Shown one piece after another: positions 8,861-20,830 of a DNA stretch of 64,000 nt (position 1 is its first letter; each line of letters opens with the position of its first letter). The stretch spans positions 27,576,162 to 27,640,161 of the forward strand of contig CM053337.1 in NCBI GenBank assembly GCA_028583605.1. Reading direction: 5' to 3'. The notes below the pieces were generated by a model. That model had not been told where the DNA came from and did not search any database. It saw only the letters and a program-made list of their open reading frames with translations. A program made the translations under genes and the position numbers. Source of the DNA: Dastarcus helophoroides (taxonomy: Eukaryota; Arthropoda; Insecta; Coleoptera; Bothrideridae).

Positions 8861-11250
8861 AAAAAATCACTATACACTACAACGGTGAGTACCTTAGTAG
8901 TTTGTACAAGAGAGAACATGATGTTGATATCTCAGAAGAAGGAAGTTTGAGTACAACTCCGCAAGCTGAGTGCTTAATCGTTTGAGAATGTACTGTTTTA
9001 TAAACAAATATATATTGCAATTAAAAATAAAATGTAAAACGTAGTACTTTTGTGTTCCAGAAGTGACATTTCAATAAATATTAGGTTCGTTTTCACACAA
9101 CCGGAAGCATCTATATTGAAATAAATTATTTTGAAATATTTTTAATATTCTGGTTTGTTGACTAGTATGGGTTCGAACTAGACTACACAAATGGTGTTAT
9201 TTTCTAAATTAAAGTTTTCACTTCTGTCGGCACTCTCTAAGCTTGCCTAATTTTTTTTTTAAATTTTACTTAATCACAAATGGCAAAAAGAAGAAAAGAG
9301 TTGACTGCATATTCTATTTAACAACTTCACAAAGTAGTTAAGGTCCGTCAAAATAACATAAACTCGAAGATTCTGTTTGAAATGCTTTATAACTGTACAA
9401 AATAAAGCGCAGTTCAATTAAGCCGACCGATCGTGATGATGAGCAATATTAAGCGGTCTTCCGGGGCGCCTCGAAGCGTGGAAAAGCTGTCATTTTGTAT
9501 AAAGCCTCTTTTGATGTTTCCTTTAAGAATAGAATCGGTTTAGGGGCGATTTACTCCCTTTGAAGCCCGATATATTCGACATCCAATATCAACAAGTTAT
9601 CAGAACCGCACGTTCGATCCATTTGTAGTAATTTATATGTTGTCATTTAAAGCGATCCCTCTTAATCTAGGCGGCTTAGAAACCATAGAAATGATAATGC
9701 TCTAACGGTAGAAAATATTTTGATAATGCAACACATTATCGATCGGGATTATCTATATAAAATTTGATGTTTGTTTAGGTATTCGATAAACACGATAAAT
9801 ATTTGTTATTCGAAACGTCTATTTACGAAGTGTAATGAAAATTTCCAGTAGTGAAGTCAAAACAATAGCTCAATAGCATTCTCATTCTATAACTGGAGGT
9901 GGCAGTTTTCTCCCATACGAAGATATATCATTTGAAAGAAAACGTAACCACTCCATACTTGCTTTTTGTTTTTCTAAGAACAATCCACTTTCAAAGAGTA
10001 ACCAATAATTTCAATTTGGGAAGAAGATGGGAATGAATGCAGACAGCGGCGAACCGCAGTCTTAAACCCACTCAATTTGTATTAGCCGGGGAAAATTTTG
10101 CTTGCCAACGAACTTCAAAGTTTGGAAATTGTAGAAAGATGAAGTAGAAGTTCCAATTAAGTTAAATTTAGCTTCATAGGAATCTCTTGCATAATATACC
10201 TTTCGAAAGTTGCTCTTGAAGGAGTTCGAGTTGCCAATTTTGCCGAACACCTTTCATGAAATAATCTGTAGTATAGAATATAGATTGACCATCGTCTGAT
10301 CCTGTTCTTGGAGAGATTCATGGATATTTTTAGTAACTAAATAGTTTGTAACTAAATACTTCTTCACAACCTTTAAATTTGTCGCTTGTCAATAAACAAC
10401 ACATGGCTATAAAAGTTTCTTTCAGTAGCATCTGTGTCTTATGGATTCACAAAGCTAAAAATATTTGTAATGGTCGTTGGAGCATTGGACATTTTATAAA
10501 ACTTGCACATATTTCTTTTTAAAATTTCCTCACTGTTCACAATTTCACATTAACTTTCTTCTGTAATTCGTTATCGGTAAATGTTCATGCGAAATTGTTA
10601 ATAGTTGATTTTTTGAGGGTACTCTCAAAAGGGCATTTTTTCATCTTTTAAGCATAACTTAACCAAGTTCTTTAAGCCAACTCGAAATTGTAAATTGTGG
10701 TGCAATTGTTGCATTATGTAGCCATGTGACAGCAGCTTCGAGACAATGGCAGCTTGAGGAGTTTAAATAATTAATTTAAATTATTACTATTATTTTTTTT
10801 TCAGGGTAAATATACCCGAAAACAAATTTAAACCACGTGCCCTCGTTGTTACCAATAATGTAAGTAGACAAAAATTTCAAGTTTCAACAATTCTCTAACT
10901 TGTCGCGATTTCCAGGTTTCTCGCTAGTGTGTTAGTATATTTTGTAGGTTTCAGCAAACACCCATAGAAGTTATTGATAATATCGATAGTTTGGATCTTG
11001 GACTATCGAAAACTATCAATAGTAAAACATTTTCTACAGCAGGGGGCTCAATATTTTTTGCTTTGATTCCCCTGAATTGTGAAAAATATATTCATCGGTT
11101 CAGTAAAAAAATTCACATTTATTTCTCAATTACACACATAAATCAAATACATTGATTGCTCACTCCTAGAAATATTTAAGTACAAACATGATCACCAATA
11201 AAGTTTTTATCAAGCCACAACTCGTGTGTCACATTTATTTGTATGAAAAC
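8861..11250. other. No gene recognised
   Basis: About 2.4 kb without recognisable protein motifs or element ends. A GC-richer patch lies near 9420-9500. A possible 66-nt minus-strand exon (10200-10265) was considered but lacks a supported frame. The segment around 11040 begins CAGCAGGGGGCTCAAT, which resembles a hAT terminus, but no partner end was found. Confidence 0.4.
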
Positions 11251-11254
11251 TAAA

Positions 11255-13995
11255 ACACTTTTACAAATTTCGAATATTTTATAATTTTTTTTTCAAAATC
11301 TTCATTTTTTTTTACAAATTGTGACTATAATATTTAGACTTTTTTTAAAATTCCCATTAAATTTGGAAATTTTTGAAAATTTCGCCACAACTGGGTTTTT
11401 TGAAAATTCTGACGGAAAATTTCGACTTTTCAAATATTTTAATTATTTTCAAACCTCGACATTTTCTAAAAAATTCGATTATTCCTTAAAAATCTTGACT
11501 TTATAAAAAGCTTAAATTTTCAGTAAAATTAAGATTTCCAGAAAGTCGAAACTTTAAAAAAAAATAGAAATTTTCAAAATATTGTGTTGACAATGGGTCA
11601 AAAATTTCAAAAATTTAGAGGTTTAAAAATATAACAATTTTGAAGAAAAGGTCAAAACTTTTGAAAGTTGTACTAATTTAATTTTAAAAAGTTGTAATTT
11701 TGAAAGTTAAATTTTTCAACAAAAAAATTGAAATTTTGAAATAGGTCGAAATTTTTGATAAATAGTCTGAAACGTCAAAGAGACTCTAAATCATGCAAAA
11801 AATATCAAGAATTAAGAATAAAAGTCAATGATTTTACAAAAAGTCAAAATTAAGAAAAATGACAAAACTTTCAATAGAGAATTTATATTATTATAAAACA
11901 AAATTTCCAAATAATTCTCGAAAAGTCAGATATATATAAAACACTTTTGAAAATTTCGAATTTTTTATAACATTATTTCAAAGTCTTCATTTTTTTACAA
12001 ATTGTGACTATAAAATTTAGACCTTTTTTAAAACTTCCGATTAAATTTAGAAATTTTTGAAAATTTCGCCACTTTTGGGTTTTTTGAAAATTTTGACCTC
12101 AAATTTCGACTTTTTAAATATTTTAATTATTTCCAAACCTCGATATTTTCTAAAAAATTTGATTATTCTTTAAAAATTTTGACTTTATAAAAAGCTTAAA
12201 TTTTCAGTAAAATTAAGATTTCCAAAAAGTCGAAATTTAAAAAAAAAATGGAAATTTTTAAAATATTGTAAATGTTGACAATGGGTCAAAAATTTCAAAA
12301 ATCTGAAGGTTTAAAAATATAAAAATTTTGAAAAAAAGGTCAAAACTTTTGAAAGTTGTACTAATTTAACTTTAAAAAGCTTTAATTTTGAAAGTTAAAT
12401 TTTTCAACAAAAAAAAAATCGAAATTTTGAAATAGGTCGAAATTTTTGATAAATAGTCTGAAATGTCAAAAAGAGTCTAAATCATGTAAAAAAAATATCA
12501 AGAATTAGAACAAAAGTTAATTATTTTAAAAAAAGTCGAAATTAGGAAAAATGGCAAAATTTTCAATAGAGAATTTATAATATTAAAAAGCAAAATTTCC
12601 AAATAATTCTCGAAAAAGTCGGATATATATAAAACACTTTTAAAAATTTCGAATGTTTCATAACTTTTTCTTCAAAATCTTCATTTTTTTACAAATTGTG
12701 ACTATAAAATTTAGATCTATTTTAAAAATTCCCATTAAATTTAGAAATTTTTGAAAATTTCGCCACTTTTGTTTTTTGAAAATGTTGACCTAAAATTTCG
12801 ACTTTTTAAATATTTTAATTATTTTCAAACCTCGACATTTTCTAAAAAATTCGATTATTCTTTAAAAATCTCGACTTTATAAAAAGCTTCAATTTTCAGT
12901 AAAATTAAGATTTCCAAAAAGTCAAAATTTTGAAAAAAAATGGAAAATTTCAAAATATTGTAAATGTTGATAATTGGTCAAAAACTTCAAAAATCTGGAG
13001 GTCTAAAAAAATAAAAATTTTGAAAAAAGGTCAAAACTTTTAATAGTTGTACTAATTTATTTTTAAAAAGCTTTAATTGTAAAAGTTATATTTTTCAAAA
13101 AAAATTGAAATTTTGAAATAGATCGAAATTTTTGATACATAGTCTGAAACGTCAAAAAGAGTCTAAATTATGCAAAACAATATCAAGATTTGGAAACAAA
13201 AGACAATAATTAAAAAAAAGCCGAAATTAAAAAAAATGACAAAATTTTCAATAGAGAATTTATAATATTAAAAAACAAAGTTTCCAAATAATTCTCGAAA
13301 AAGTCGGATATATATAAAACACTTTTGAAAATTTCGAATTTTTTATAACTTTTTTTTCAAAATCTTCATTTTTTTACAAATTGTGACTATAAAATTTAGA
13401 TTTATTTTAAAAATTCCCATTAAATTTAGAAATTTTTAAAAGTTTCGCCACTTTTGTTTTTTGAAAATGTTGATTTAAAATTTCGACTTTTTAAATATTT
13501 TAATTATTTTCAAACCTCGACATTTTTTAAAAAATTCGATTATTCTTTAAGAATTTTGACTTTATAAAAAGCTTACATTTACAGTAAAATTAAGATTTCC
13601 AAAAAGTCGAAATTTTGAAAAAAAATGGATAATTTCAAAATATTGTAAATGTTTTTGTAATTGTAAAAAATTTCAAAAATCTGGAGGTCTAAAAAAATAA
13701 AAATTTTGAAAAAAGGTCAAGACTTTTAAAAGTTGCACTAATTTAACTTTAAAAAGCTTTAATTTTGAAAGTTAAATTTTTCAAAAAAAAAAAATTGAAA
13801 TTTTGAAATAGGTCGAAATTTTTGATAAATAGTCTGAAACGTCAAAAAGAGTCTAAATTATGCAAAACAATATCAAGATTTGGGAACAAAAGACAATAAT
13901 TTAAAAAAAAGTCGAAACTAAGAAAAATGACAAAATTTTTAGGAGAGAATTTGTACTATTAAAAACAAAATTTCCAAATAATTCTCGAAAAAGTC
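11255..13995. repeat. Tandem array of four ~690-bp monomers
   Basis: The landmark ACACTTTT-AAATTTCGAAT-TTTATAA recurs at about 11255, 11941, 12634 and 13319, giving periods of 686, 693 and 685 bp. The landmark AATTCTCGAAAA-GTC closes units near 11917, 12606, 13292 and 13980. The first half of each unit carries plus-polarity TTCGAC words and the second half minus-polarity GTCGAAA words, so each monomer is itself a loose inverted structure. There is no coding potential. Confidence 0.85.
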
Positions 13996-16900
13996 TAAAT
14001 TTCGAAAAATAGACAGACGTAAAAATGTAAATGGTTTTGAAAAAGCAAAAATTTTATATGTAAAAATTTTCAAAAAATAAAAATAAAAGTTGTCAAAAAT
14101 TTGAAAAAGTCCAAATTTTCAAATAAATACTAAATTTTATTAGCAAAATTTTCAAAAAATTAAAAATTTTTGCAATAATCAAAATATTTAAACAAACGAA
14201 TCTAAAAAAAAATGCTTTAATTTTTAAAAACAAAGGTAAAATTTTGAAAAAAGTTTAAAAATTTAAAAAGCTGAAAATTGGAAGTTCTTACAATTTTCAT
14301 ATAGTTCAAATTTACAAGAAAATGTGAGTATTTTCAGGGAAGGCAAATTTTTGAAAGAAATTGAATTTTAAAATGTCCAAATTTTGGAAAGCCAAATATT
14401 TCAAAAAAGGACAGAATTTGAAAAAATGTCAGGATTTCAAAAACATCGAAACATGGAAATTTTCTACCGAATAAATTATTGAGTAGATTTAGGAATTCAA
14501 ATGATTTTTTTTATGTCCAAGAGATGGGAGATGTTCCTGAAATTTCAGGATTTTTCAAAATTTCACCTTTATACAAAATATCTTTTTTTCCAAAAATTTT
14601 AATCTTTCGAAATTTCGACTTCCGAAAATTTCCATATTTTTGATAATTTCAACATATTCAAAATTTTACTTTTCTTTTAGATTTCTTTGAAAACTCGACA
14701 ACGCAAACTTTTGATAATGTCGAGTTATTTAAAAAGTTAGATTTCTACGAAATTTCGTATTCTTTCAAAATTTAAATTTTTTCCTTAAAATTTAGATTCT
14801 TTCTCAAAATTTCGACTTGCTGTGAAAAGTTTCGATTTTTCCATTCTTTTGGCTTTTTAGAAATCTTGATTTATTTGCAAACTTCGACATTTTTACGAAA
14901 TTTCCACCAGTTTATTTTTTTCTAAAAATGTAGTTTTTTGGAAAATGTACTTTTTTAAATTTTGGCCTGTTTATTTTTTTCTAAAAATGTAGTTTTTTGA
15001 AAGGTTAACCTTTTTAAATTTTGACTTTTAAATTTTTGACTTTTCTTAAAACTTCACCTTTACTTTATTAATATTTTTACTTATACCTTTTGCAAAAAAT
15101 TTCAATTCTTATATTTTTCTATTCAAATAATTTGTGAAATGACAAAATTTCTCAAAATTTTGAAGTATTTTATAAATTTTCTATTCTTTTAAACCGAGCC
15201 ATTTTTAAGAAATCTCCACGTTTTTGAAAATTTCAACTAATCCTAAATATTCAGATTTTTTCTGAACATTTCGCATTTTTTTCTTTTTAAATTTTGTATT
15301 TCCTTTCAAAATGTAGACATTTTTTTTGAAAATTTGGATTTTATTTTTAAAATCCAAACCTTTTATGAAAACTTTGAACTTCAATATTTATTCAAAATTA
15401 AAATTTTTGAAAATTCCCATTAAATATTTCCACCTTTTAAAAAAATGTTTTCACTTTTGCTTCCAAATTTTAACGATCAACAATTTGAATTTTTTCAAAT
15501 TTTTAACTTTTTAAAATCGAGACCTATCTGATAGTTTTCGATTCTTTTCAATATTTATGCTTCGAAAATTTGTACTTTTATTAAAAATTTGATTGAATAT
15601 TTTTTTCAAAACTTACCCATATTTTCATAATTCTCAATATTTATGAAAATGTCGACTTTTTCAAATTTTAATAATTTTTTTAAATTTTAACTCCAAATTT
15701 TCGACTTTTAAAAAAAAATTTAGGCTTTTCTTAATTATCGAGTGTATAGCTGCTTTTACTTAAAAAATGAAAGTGTAAACTTTTTTTGTGGGACGGACTG
15801 GTCCTTGGTTTTCTTCAAAAATTGAAATACAAAGAGAGATACTGATCTCTTTGAAGATGATAGCTTGGGTATCGAAACACGTTAGAGCAACCTTTGTTGT
15901 GTTTTTTAATCTTTCTTGGTTTTAGGGGACAAGTTTTGTATTTCCTTGATAAGTTTTATCACCTTTTTAACCCCCTTGGGGATTTTTAAAAATTCTTTCT
16001 TAGTGCTTCCCTTCATTTATATAAAAAAATCCTGTGCAACATTCCAGGCTTCTAAACCAATCGGTTTAGGCTGCCATCGTTTAGAATTTTACCAAGCAGA
16101 ATACGATTTTTAAATAGAAATTCGAAGGAAGATTTTTTTAGACAACCCATAGTATTTTTTGTAAATTTCAACATAATTTCCAAATTTCTTTAAATTCAAC
16201 CTTTTAAAAACATTTTTGTAGATTTTAGATTTTGAAAAATTTTTTTTCGCTTGAAGACAAAATTTCAACTTTAAACTCGAAATTTTTAATTTTATAACTA
16301 AAATTAAAAAAAATATAATCTGAGAAAAAAGTTTCGATTTTTAGAAATAATGTTTACAATCTATTTCTAGAAATTCCGATTTACAAAATCGGGTTTTTAG
16401 TTGGAATAAAAAAAATTAAATTTTAAGCTTACACGTAACATTTTCAGATTCAAGGTTTAAAAAAAAATTAAATGTTCTAAACTCTCTTAACGTATTAAGA
16501 AAAAAATGAGAAATTTCTCTAAATTTGTTTTGACTTCTTTCTCAAAATTTTTGCTCTTAAGTTGAAAATTAAAAAATAATTGATTTGGAATTTTTGACAT
16601 GGAATTTTGTAGTCGATTTAATAGTTTCATAATTCATAGATCTTGATAATTTCTTATCTCCAAATTTTGAGTTGAAGAGTGAAATTGTTTTTTGAAATTT
16701 CAACCTTTGTCTAAACATGGAAATAAAAAATCTGACTTTAAATTTGAACCAAAAAAAAAATCTAAATTCTAAAAATATCTAAATTTTTTTTGAAATTTTT
16801 ACTGTCTTCTCGAAACTTTGATTTTAATCTTTACATTTAAAATTCGAAATCCCAACATTTAGCATTTCAAGTTAAACATTCCAATCTAATCACAACATTT

Positions 16901-17080
16901 TAAAGCTGCTTCTTAAAATTTTCGATCTAATGACGAAACTACTTCAATATTGAAATTTAAAAAAACAAATCCGGAGTTGATCAACATTGTTTTGAAAAAT
17001 TGAGTAACGAAAGCGACAATAATTGACTAATGTTTTCAAAACTAACATTATTTTTACAGGAAGAATTTAAAAAAATCTGA
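13996..17080. repeat. A+T-rich quasi-repeat tract with polarity switch
   Basis: About 14010-14470 carries GTCAAAATTT / TTTTGAAAA words (minus polarity), then about 14520-15780 carries AAATTTCGACTTTT words (plus polarity). 16130-17050 continues with more degenerate versions. An inverted-repeat element remnant sits at 15791-15950. No gene is supported. Confidence 0.7.
15791..15950 (+). repeat. Inverted-repeat element copy 1, right arm with ribozyme-like core
   Basis: Begins GGACTGGTCCTTGGTT and jumps to AGAGAGATACTGATCTC, so most of the left arm is deleted. The right arm follows: TTGAAGA, hairpin GATAGC-TTG-GGTATC, GAAAC (15851-15878), then GTTAGAGCAACCTTTGTTGTG and a GGGGACAAG end. Same family as 36399-36634, 37790-38023, 42621-42728 and 43867-43958. 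Here the first base of the CUGANGA box is U rather than C and one stem pair is lost. Confidence 0.75.
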
Positions 17081-17309
17081 ATCTGTTTTGTTAAAAATGT
17101 CTACTATTTCATTCCTCATGTGATCAAAGTATCAGATTGATGGAATTTATTCATCAGTTATCACACGTATCTGCAGCAACTCTCTCTCCTCGAAAACTCG
17201 ACAATTCCACGAGAAGAAACTTGGAAAGAACGAGAAATAAAATCGTGTCGTTCCAAAGTGGATTACGGTGAACGTCACGACGAATCCCTCCTTAATTGAA
17301 ACATTTTAC
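17081..17309. other. Intron start downstream of the 17.3-kb exon
   Basis: Less repetitive sequence following the donor at 17309. No other feature seen. Confidence 0.4.
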
Positions 17310-17561
17310 CTTAGATTTAATTTTGGACGTGGAAGCTCGACTGTTTAACTGTACCGTGGTCCTGCGCTGATACTTTCCCGTGACCTGATCGTTGGGGCTT
17401 TCGTCCATTTTCCTTCGTTTTTTGTGCGATCTCCTCTTTCTAAAACACCACCACGCACTGCCGCACTTGTCGCCTGCATCCTTGCGGTACAGAGCCGCAG
17501 TAGATGCGTAAGTCGCGCCGTCGACGTCGCTGCCGCAAAAGGCGCACGTTGACGGTGACAT
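17310..17561 (-). CDS. Putative alternative first coding exon of the PDE8-like gene
   Basis: Minus strand: ATG at 17561, 84 codons, ending ...SKIKSK at donor AAG|GTAAAATG, phase 0. The peptide starts MSPSTCAFCGSDVDGATY, continues through a basic stretch CFRKRRSHKKRRK and ends with Ser/Thr/Lys-rich sequence. GC content and codon use are strikingly higher than the A+T-rich surroundings, which supports real coding. Phase 0 exactly fits the acceptor at 1526, so a short N-terminal isoform joined to KSHDKLGYILPP is plausible. N-termini of PDE8 enzymes are variable, so homology cannot decide; it could instead start a different minus-strand gene. Confidence 0.6.
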
Positions 17562-18311
17562 TTCTACGCGAGACCAAATAAACGCACGATCATATTTTGA
17601 AAAAAGAAACTCGAGCCGAATTAAAAGTTAATTTAAAAATAATAGTTGATTACGGTTATCAAGTCTGATAAGATAAATAATTTAAACGGTGTAATGTTTT
17701 ATTACAAGATATCGATTATTTCATATGGAAATATCGTTTGATAGTAATAGTTGATTTCATTCGAGACTATATTATTACCATGCCCCTAGCTTCAGGTACA
17801 CATCAAGGATTAAGAAAGTTTGAATTTTTTTTAATATGTTTATGAGTCATTTTTTGCACTGAAAAGTATAAAATATTTGTTCAATATTTTGATATAGTCT
17901 GCCCCTATCTGCATTAGAGGGTCTGATCTTATTGCATTTAGATGGCTAATCACTTTCACAAGCTTTTTGGTGCAATCAATTCGTTCGTTCACAATGATTA
18001 ATCTAATCAGTGCCATTCCTGGATCGTTCGTCACCCCGTGAATAAAAAGTTGTCGCCCCTTCTTAAATTAAATTTGGACATAAACAAAATTAACTTGACT
18101 CATTTACATCATAAATTGACAGGCCATCAAGATAAGATGATATTTAACAGGAAAATTATTATATCATACATAATGAAGTGGCGAATCTATGGAGGGACAT
18201 TTCGGATTCGGACTACTTTTTAACAAAAGACGATCTTTTTATAATTTTGATTTTTAAACCTGTTCAAAAAATACCGGCCTTTTTTTTTGAAAATGACGAT
18301 TTTTTTAGATA
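17562..18311. other. Upstream region of the 17.3-kb exon, no gene recognised
   Basis: This would contain the promoter of the proposed short isoform; no unambiguous TATA or initiator element was identified. A minus-strand open frame (17840-18034) has moderately protein-like content but no splice or homology support. Confidence 0.35.
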
Positions 18312-18941
18312 CAGTAAAAGCTCCTTATTCGCGCTTCCTTTATTCGCGTTTTCACTATTCGCGGATTAAAAAAATGCGACCCAATTCCTATATTCGCGGC
18401 TAAAAATTTCTTTATTCGCGGATCAAATAAGTACATACATAATAATAAAAGGATTCCAATAGGTATCCAACCCAATATCCTTTGTAAATGGCGTCAAATG
18501 GACTAATAAAAAAAGTAAAATAGATCTTATTACACTTTTACCTAAAGTATGTTGTTAAATGATAGCGTTGTCATTATGGATCGAAGACTGCAACCAAAAA
18601 AGGGTGCCCCTAAGTGGTCCAATGGTCCGGGAGAAGGCAAAGCGTCTTTACGCTCATTTTAAAGAAAGAACCTGAAGGTAGTTGTAGTGGTGAATGTACA
18701 GATGGGAGTTTTCAAGCATTGGAAGGTTGGTTCAATAAATTTAAGGTGAGACAATCATTGCATAACATTAAAATCGTTGGAGAAGCAGGATTTGTAGACA
18801 CTGCTACAGCAGAACGATATCCAAAAGAATTTGCAAACCTAGCAGCTGATGGAAGATACAAATCTGAGCAAATATTTAATGCAAAAGAAACTGCACTGTT
18901 TTAAGAGAATGCCAAACAAAACATTCATTTTTAAAAGCGAA

Positions 18942-19018
18942 AAGTCTGCTCCTAGATTTAAATCTAGGAGCAGACTTCTCCTATCTATCCTTTGCTGCCT
19001 TTAGGCAGCAAAGGATAG
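18942..19018. repeat. Two adjacent perfect hairpins inside the Tigger coding region
   Basis: 18942-18977 is a 36-bp perfect palindrome centred on ATTTAAAT. 18985-19018 has 15-bp arms CTATCCTTTGCTGCC / GGCAGCAAAGGATAG with loop TTTA. The ancestral coding sequence (SAPRFK-AAKDR) appears to run from the first outer arm straight into the last one, so the middle is an inverted copy of the flanks. Confidence 0.85.
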
Positions 19019-19959
19019 AGTTACACTGCTGCTATGTTCTAATGCATCTGGAGATTGTGTTATTAAGCCACTGATGCTTTACAGAGCGTTTAATCCTCGG
19101 GCTTTAAAAAATCAAAACAAGGACAACCTGCCAGTGTTTTAGTCGCGTGGATTACAAACGCTATTTTTTGTGACTGGTTCCGGAACTGTTTTGTTTCTGA
19201 AGTGGAAACTTATTTAAAAAAACAGAATTCAGACTTTAAGGCACTTCTAATTTTGGACAATGCACCAGGTCATCCTCGCGAACTTGAAACTTTGCATCCA
19301 AATATAAAAGTGACACGTTTACCTCCCAACACGACGGCTTTGCTTCAACCTATGGACCAAGGAATAATCCAGGCCTTTAAGCTCTATTACATTAAACGAA
19401 CCTTCAAAATTATACTGGATAATATGGAATGTAATCCTGATATGAATGTTATGGAATGCTGGAAAAAATTTGACATAGCAAAATGCATCGTAAACATAAA
19501 AGAATCATTGAAAGAACTGAAGCCACACACATTGAACTCTTGCTGGAAAAAACTGTGGCCTGCTCTGACTACGAAAAATGACGAAAAATCTGTGCAAGTT
19601 CAAACTTGGACTGCAAACATAGCCGAATCGCGAATGGAATAGGACGAGATGGGTTCGAACAGATAGAATCAAGTGACATTCAGGAATTGCTTGAATCGCA
19701 AGATGAAGATTTGACTAAAACCGACTTGGAGGAAATGTTAAATTCACAGCCCATTGAAGAAGAGGCTTCAACAAGCGGTGGAAACGTGATATTTAATTTG
19801 AAAAATCTTAGTGAAGGTTTAAGAATGGCAAATAATCTTTGCGGTTTCTTTATGAACATTGATCCGTCTACGGAACGAAGTCTTATTTTTAAGAGGCAAA
19901 TTGCTAGTACGACTGCTGCCTATCAGTCTGAATTGAAGGAGCTTTTAAAAACTGCCAAG

Positions 19960-19983
19960 CAAGAGAAAATTACAAAATTTTTC
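19960..19983 (+). other. PIP-box-like motif at transposase C-terminus
   Basis: Codes QEKITKFF, which fits the PCNA-interacting consensus Q-x-x-hydrophobic-x-x-aromatic-aromatic. It lies about 7 residues before the stop. Pogo transposase of Drosophila is known to bind PCNA through such a motif, so the assignment fits the family. Confidence 0.6.
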
Positions 19984-20439
19984 AAACCATTGCCTAAGCC
20001 TTAGGATAATTAATCAAAATGTTCAAAAACTTCAATTAAATTGATTTTTTTATATATTTGTGTTTTTTATTTTGTCACCCAGGAACGTATCCCCTATAAT
20101 CCCATATTAATTACCATTCCGTATTCACGGTTTCTGTATTCGCGGCATATTTATGGAACATATACCCCGCGAATAAAGAGCTTTTACTGTATTTAGATTT
20201 GTTAAAAATCGACCATTTTTGAAAAATTTTTGCCCTTGTTTTAAGAACATATTTTTTTTTATTTTAACCAAAAAAATTGATATATTTTATTGATATATAT
20301 ATTAATTTCTTTTTGGTTAAAATAAAGACATTTTAATAATGCAAAAGTCTGGTGCTCCTCTGTAGGGCCACCGCATGTAGATGCGCTGGTTGTGCATCGC
20401 ACAAGGGCGGCTAATCAAGAGAGGCGGCAATTTTCACTG

Positions 20440-20830
20440 ATCGTCTATGTCCGGGAAATTCCGGCACTTTATTCAAAAAATTATATTTTTTTGACTTCTT
20501 GTTCAAAAATAGTCATTTTTCTAGAAATTTCGTTATTTTTCTTAATATTAGTCTTTTCTGAAATTTTTTTTAAATTCTAAATTTAACTTTTTGGAAATTG
20601 CAACTTGTTTCTCAAATTTCGCCACATTTTCGAAATTTTGATTTTTATCTGAGCAGGCAATGTCTTATGTTTCTCAAAATGTCGACCTTTTCCTCGAAAT
20701 TTGTTTTCCCTGGAATTTTGACTTTTCTAAATTTGTTTTTTTTCTCTAATTAGATCAGAATATTAAGAAATAAGTAAAAATTTCGAGAAAAATATTGTTA
20801 GAAAATTTTAAGAACATTTTTGATAATTCA
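20440..20830 (+). repeat. A+T-rich quasi-repeat tract, TTCGAC polarity
   Basis: CAAAATTTCGAC / TTTTTCTCAAA words on the plus strand, without coding potential. Confidence 0.65.

Larger units (their letters stand above)
18565..20004 (+). pseudogene. Tigger-type DDE transposase, inactivated
   Basis: Recognisable order: LWIEDCNQ and REKAKRLYAHFKE (about 18573-18670, frame-shifted), FNKFKVRQSLHNIKIVGEA (CENP-B-type DNA-binding region), FNAKETALF, then after disruptions ILDNAPGHP and TTALLQPMDQG. It ends with KELKPHTLNSCWKKLWP and an acidic tail. The first catalytic Asp (normally NxDET) is Lys, and the following Trp codon is a stop at 18902. The second and third acidic residues (LDNAP, PMDQG) remain. 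The N-terminal psq HTH expected before LWIED is missing, since only about 250 bp separate it from the left end. Confidence 0.9.
18312..20189 (+). mobile_element. Tigger-like (pogo superfamily) DNA transposon
   Basis: Ends 18312-18333 (CAGTAAAAGCTCCTTATTCG...) and 20168-20189 are inverted with one mismatch in 22, flanked by TA at 18310-18311 and 20190-20191. Subterminal TATTCGCG words repeat near both ends. Length is 1878 bp. The transposase inside matches the Tigger/TIGD group. Complete ends with a broken coding region indicate a dead but recognisable insertion. Confidence 0.95.

Noticed and set aside
10200..10265. Possible 66-nt minus-strand exon with acceptor TATACTACAG and donor GTATAT
   Set aside because: Two frames are open, neither phase fits the PDE8-like chain, and the peptide is uninformative.
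17840..18034. Minus-strand frame of 64 codons with protein-like content
   Set aside because: No convincing splice site, start context or homology; retained only as a curiosity.
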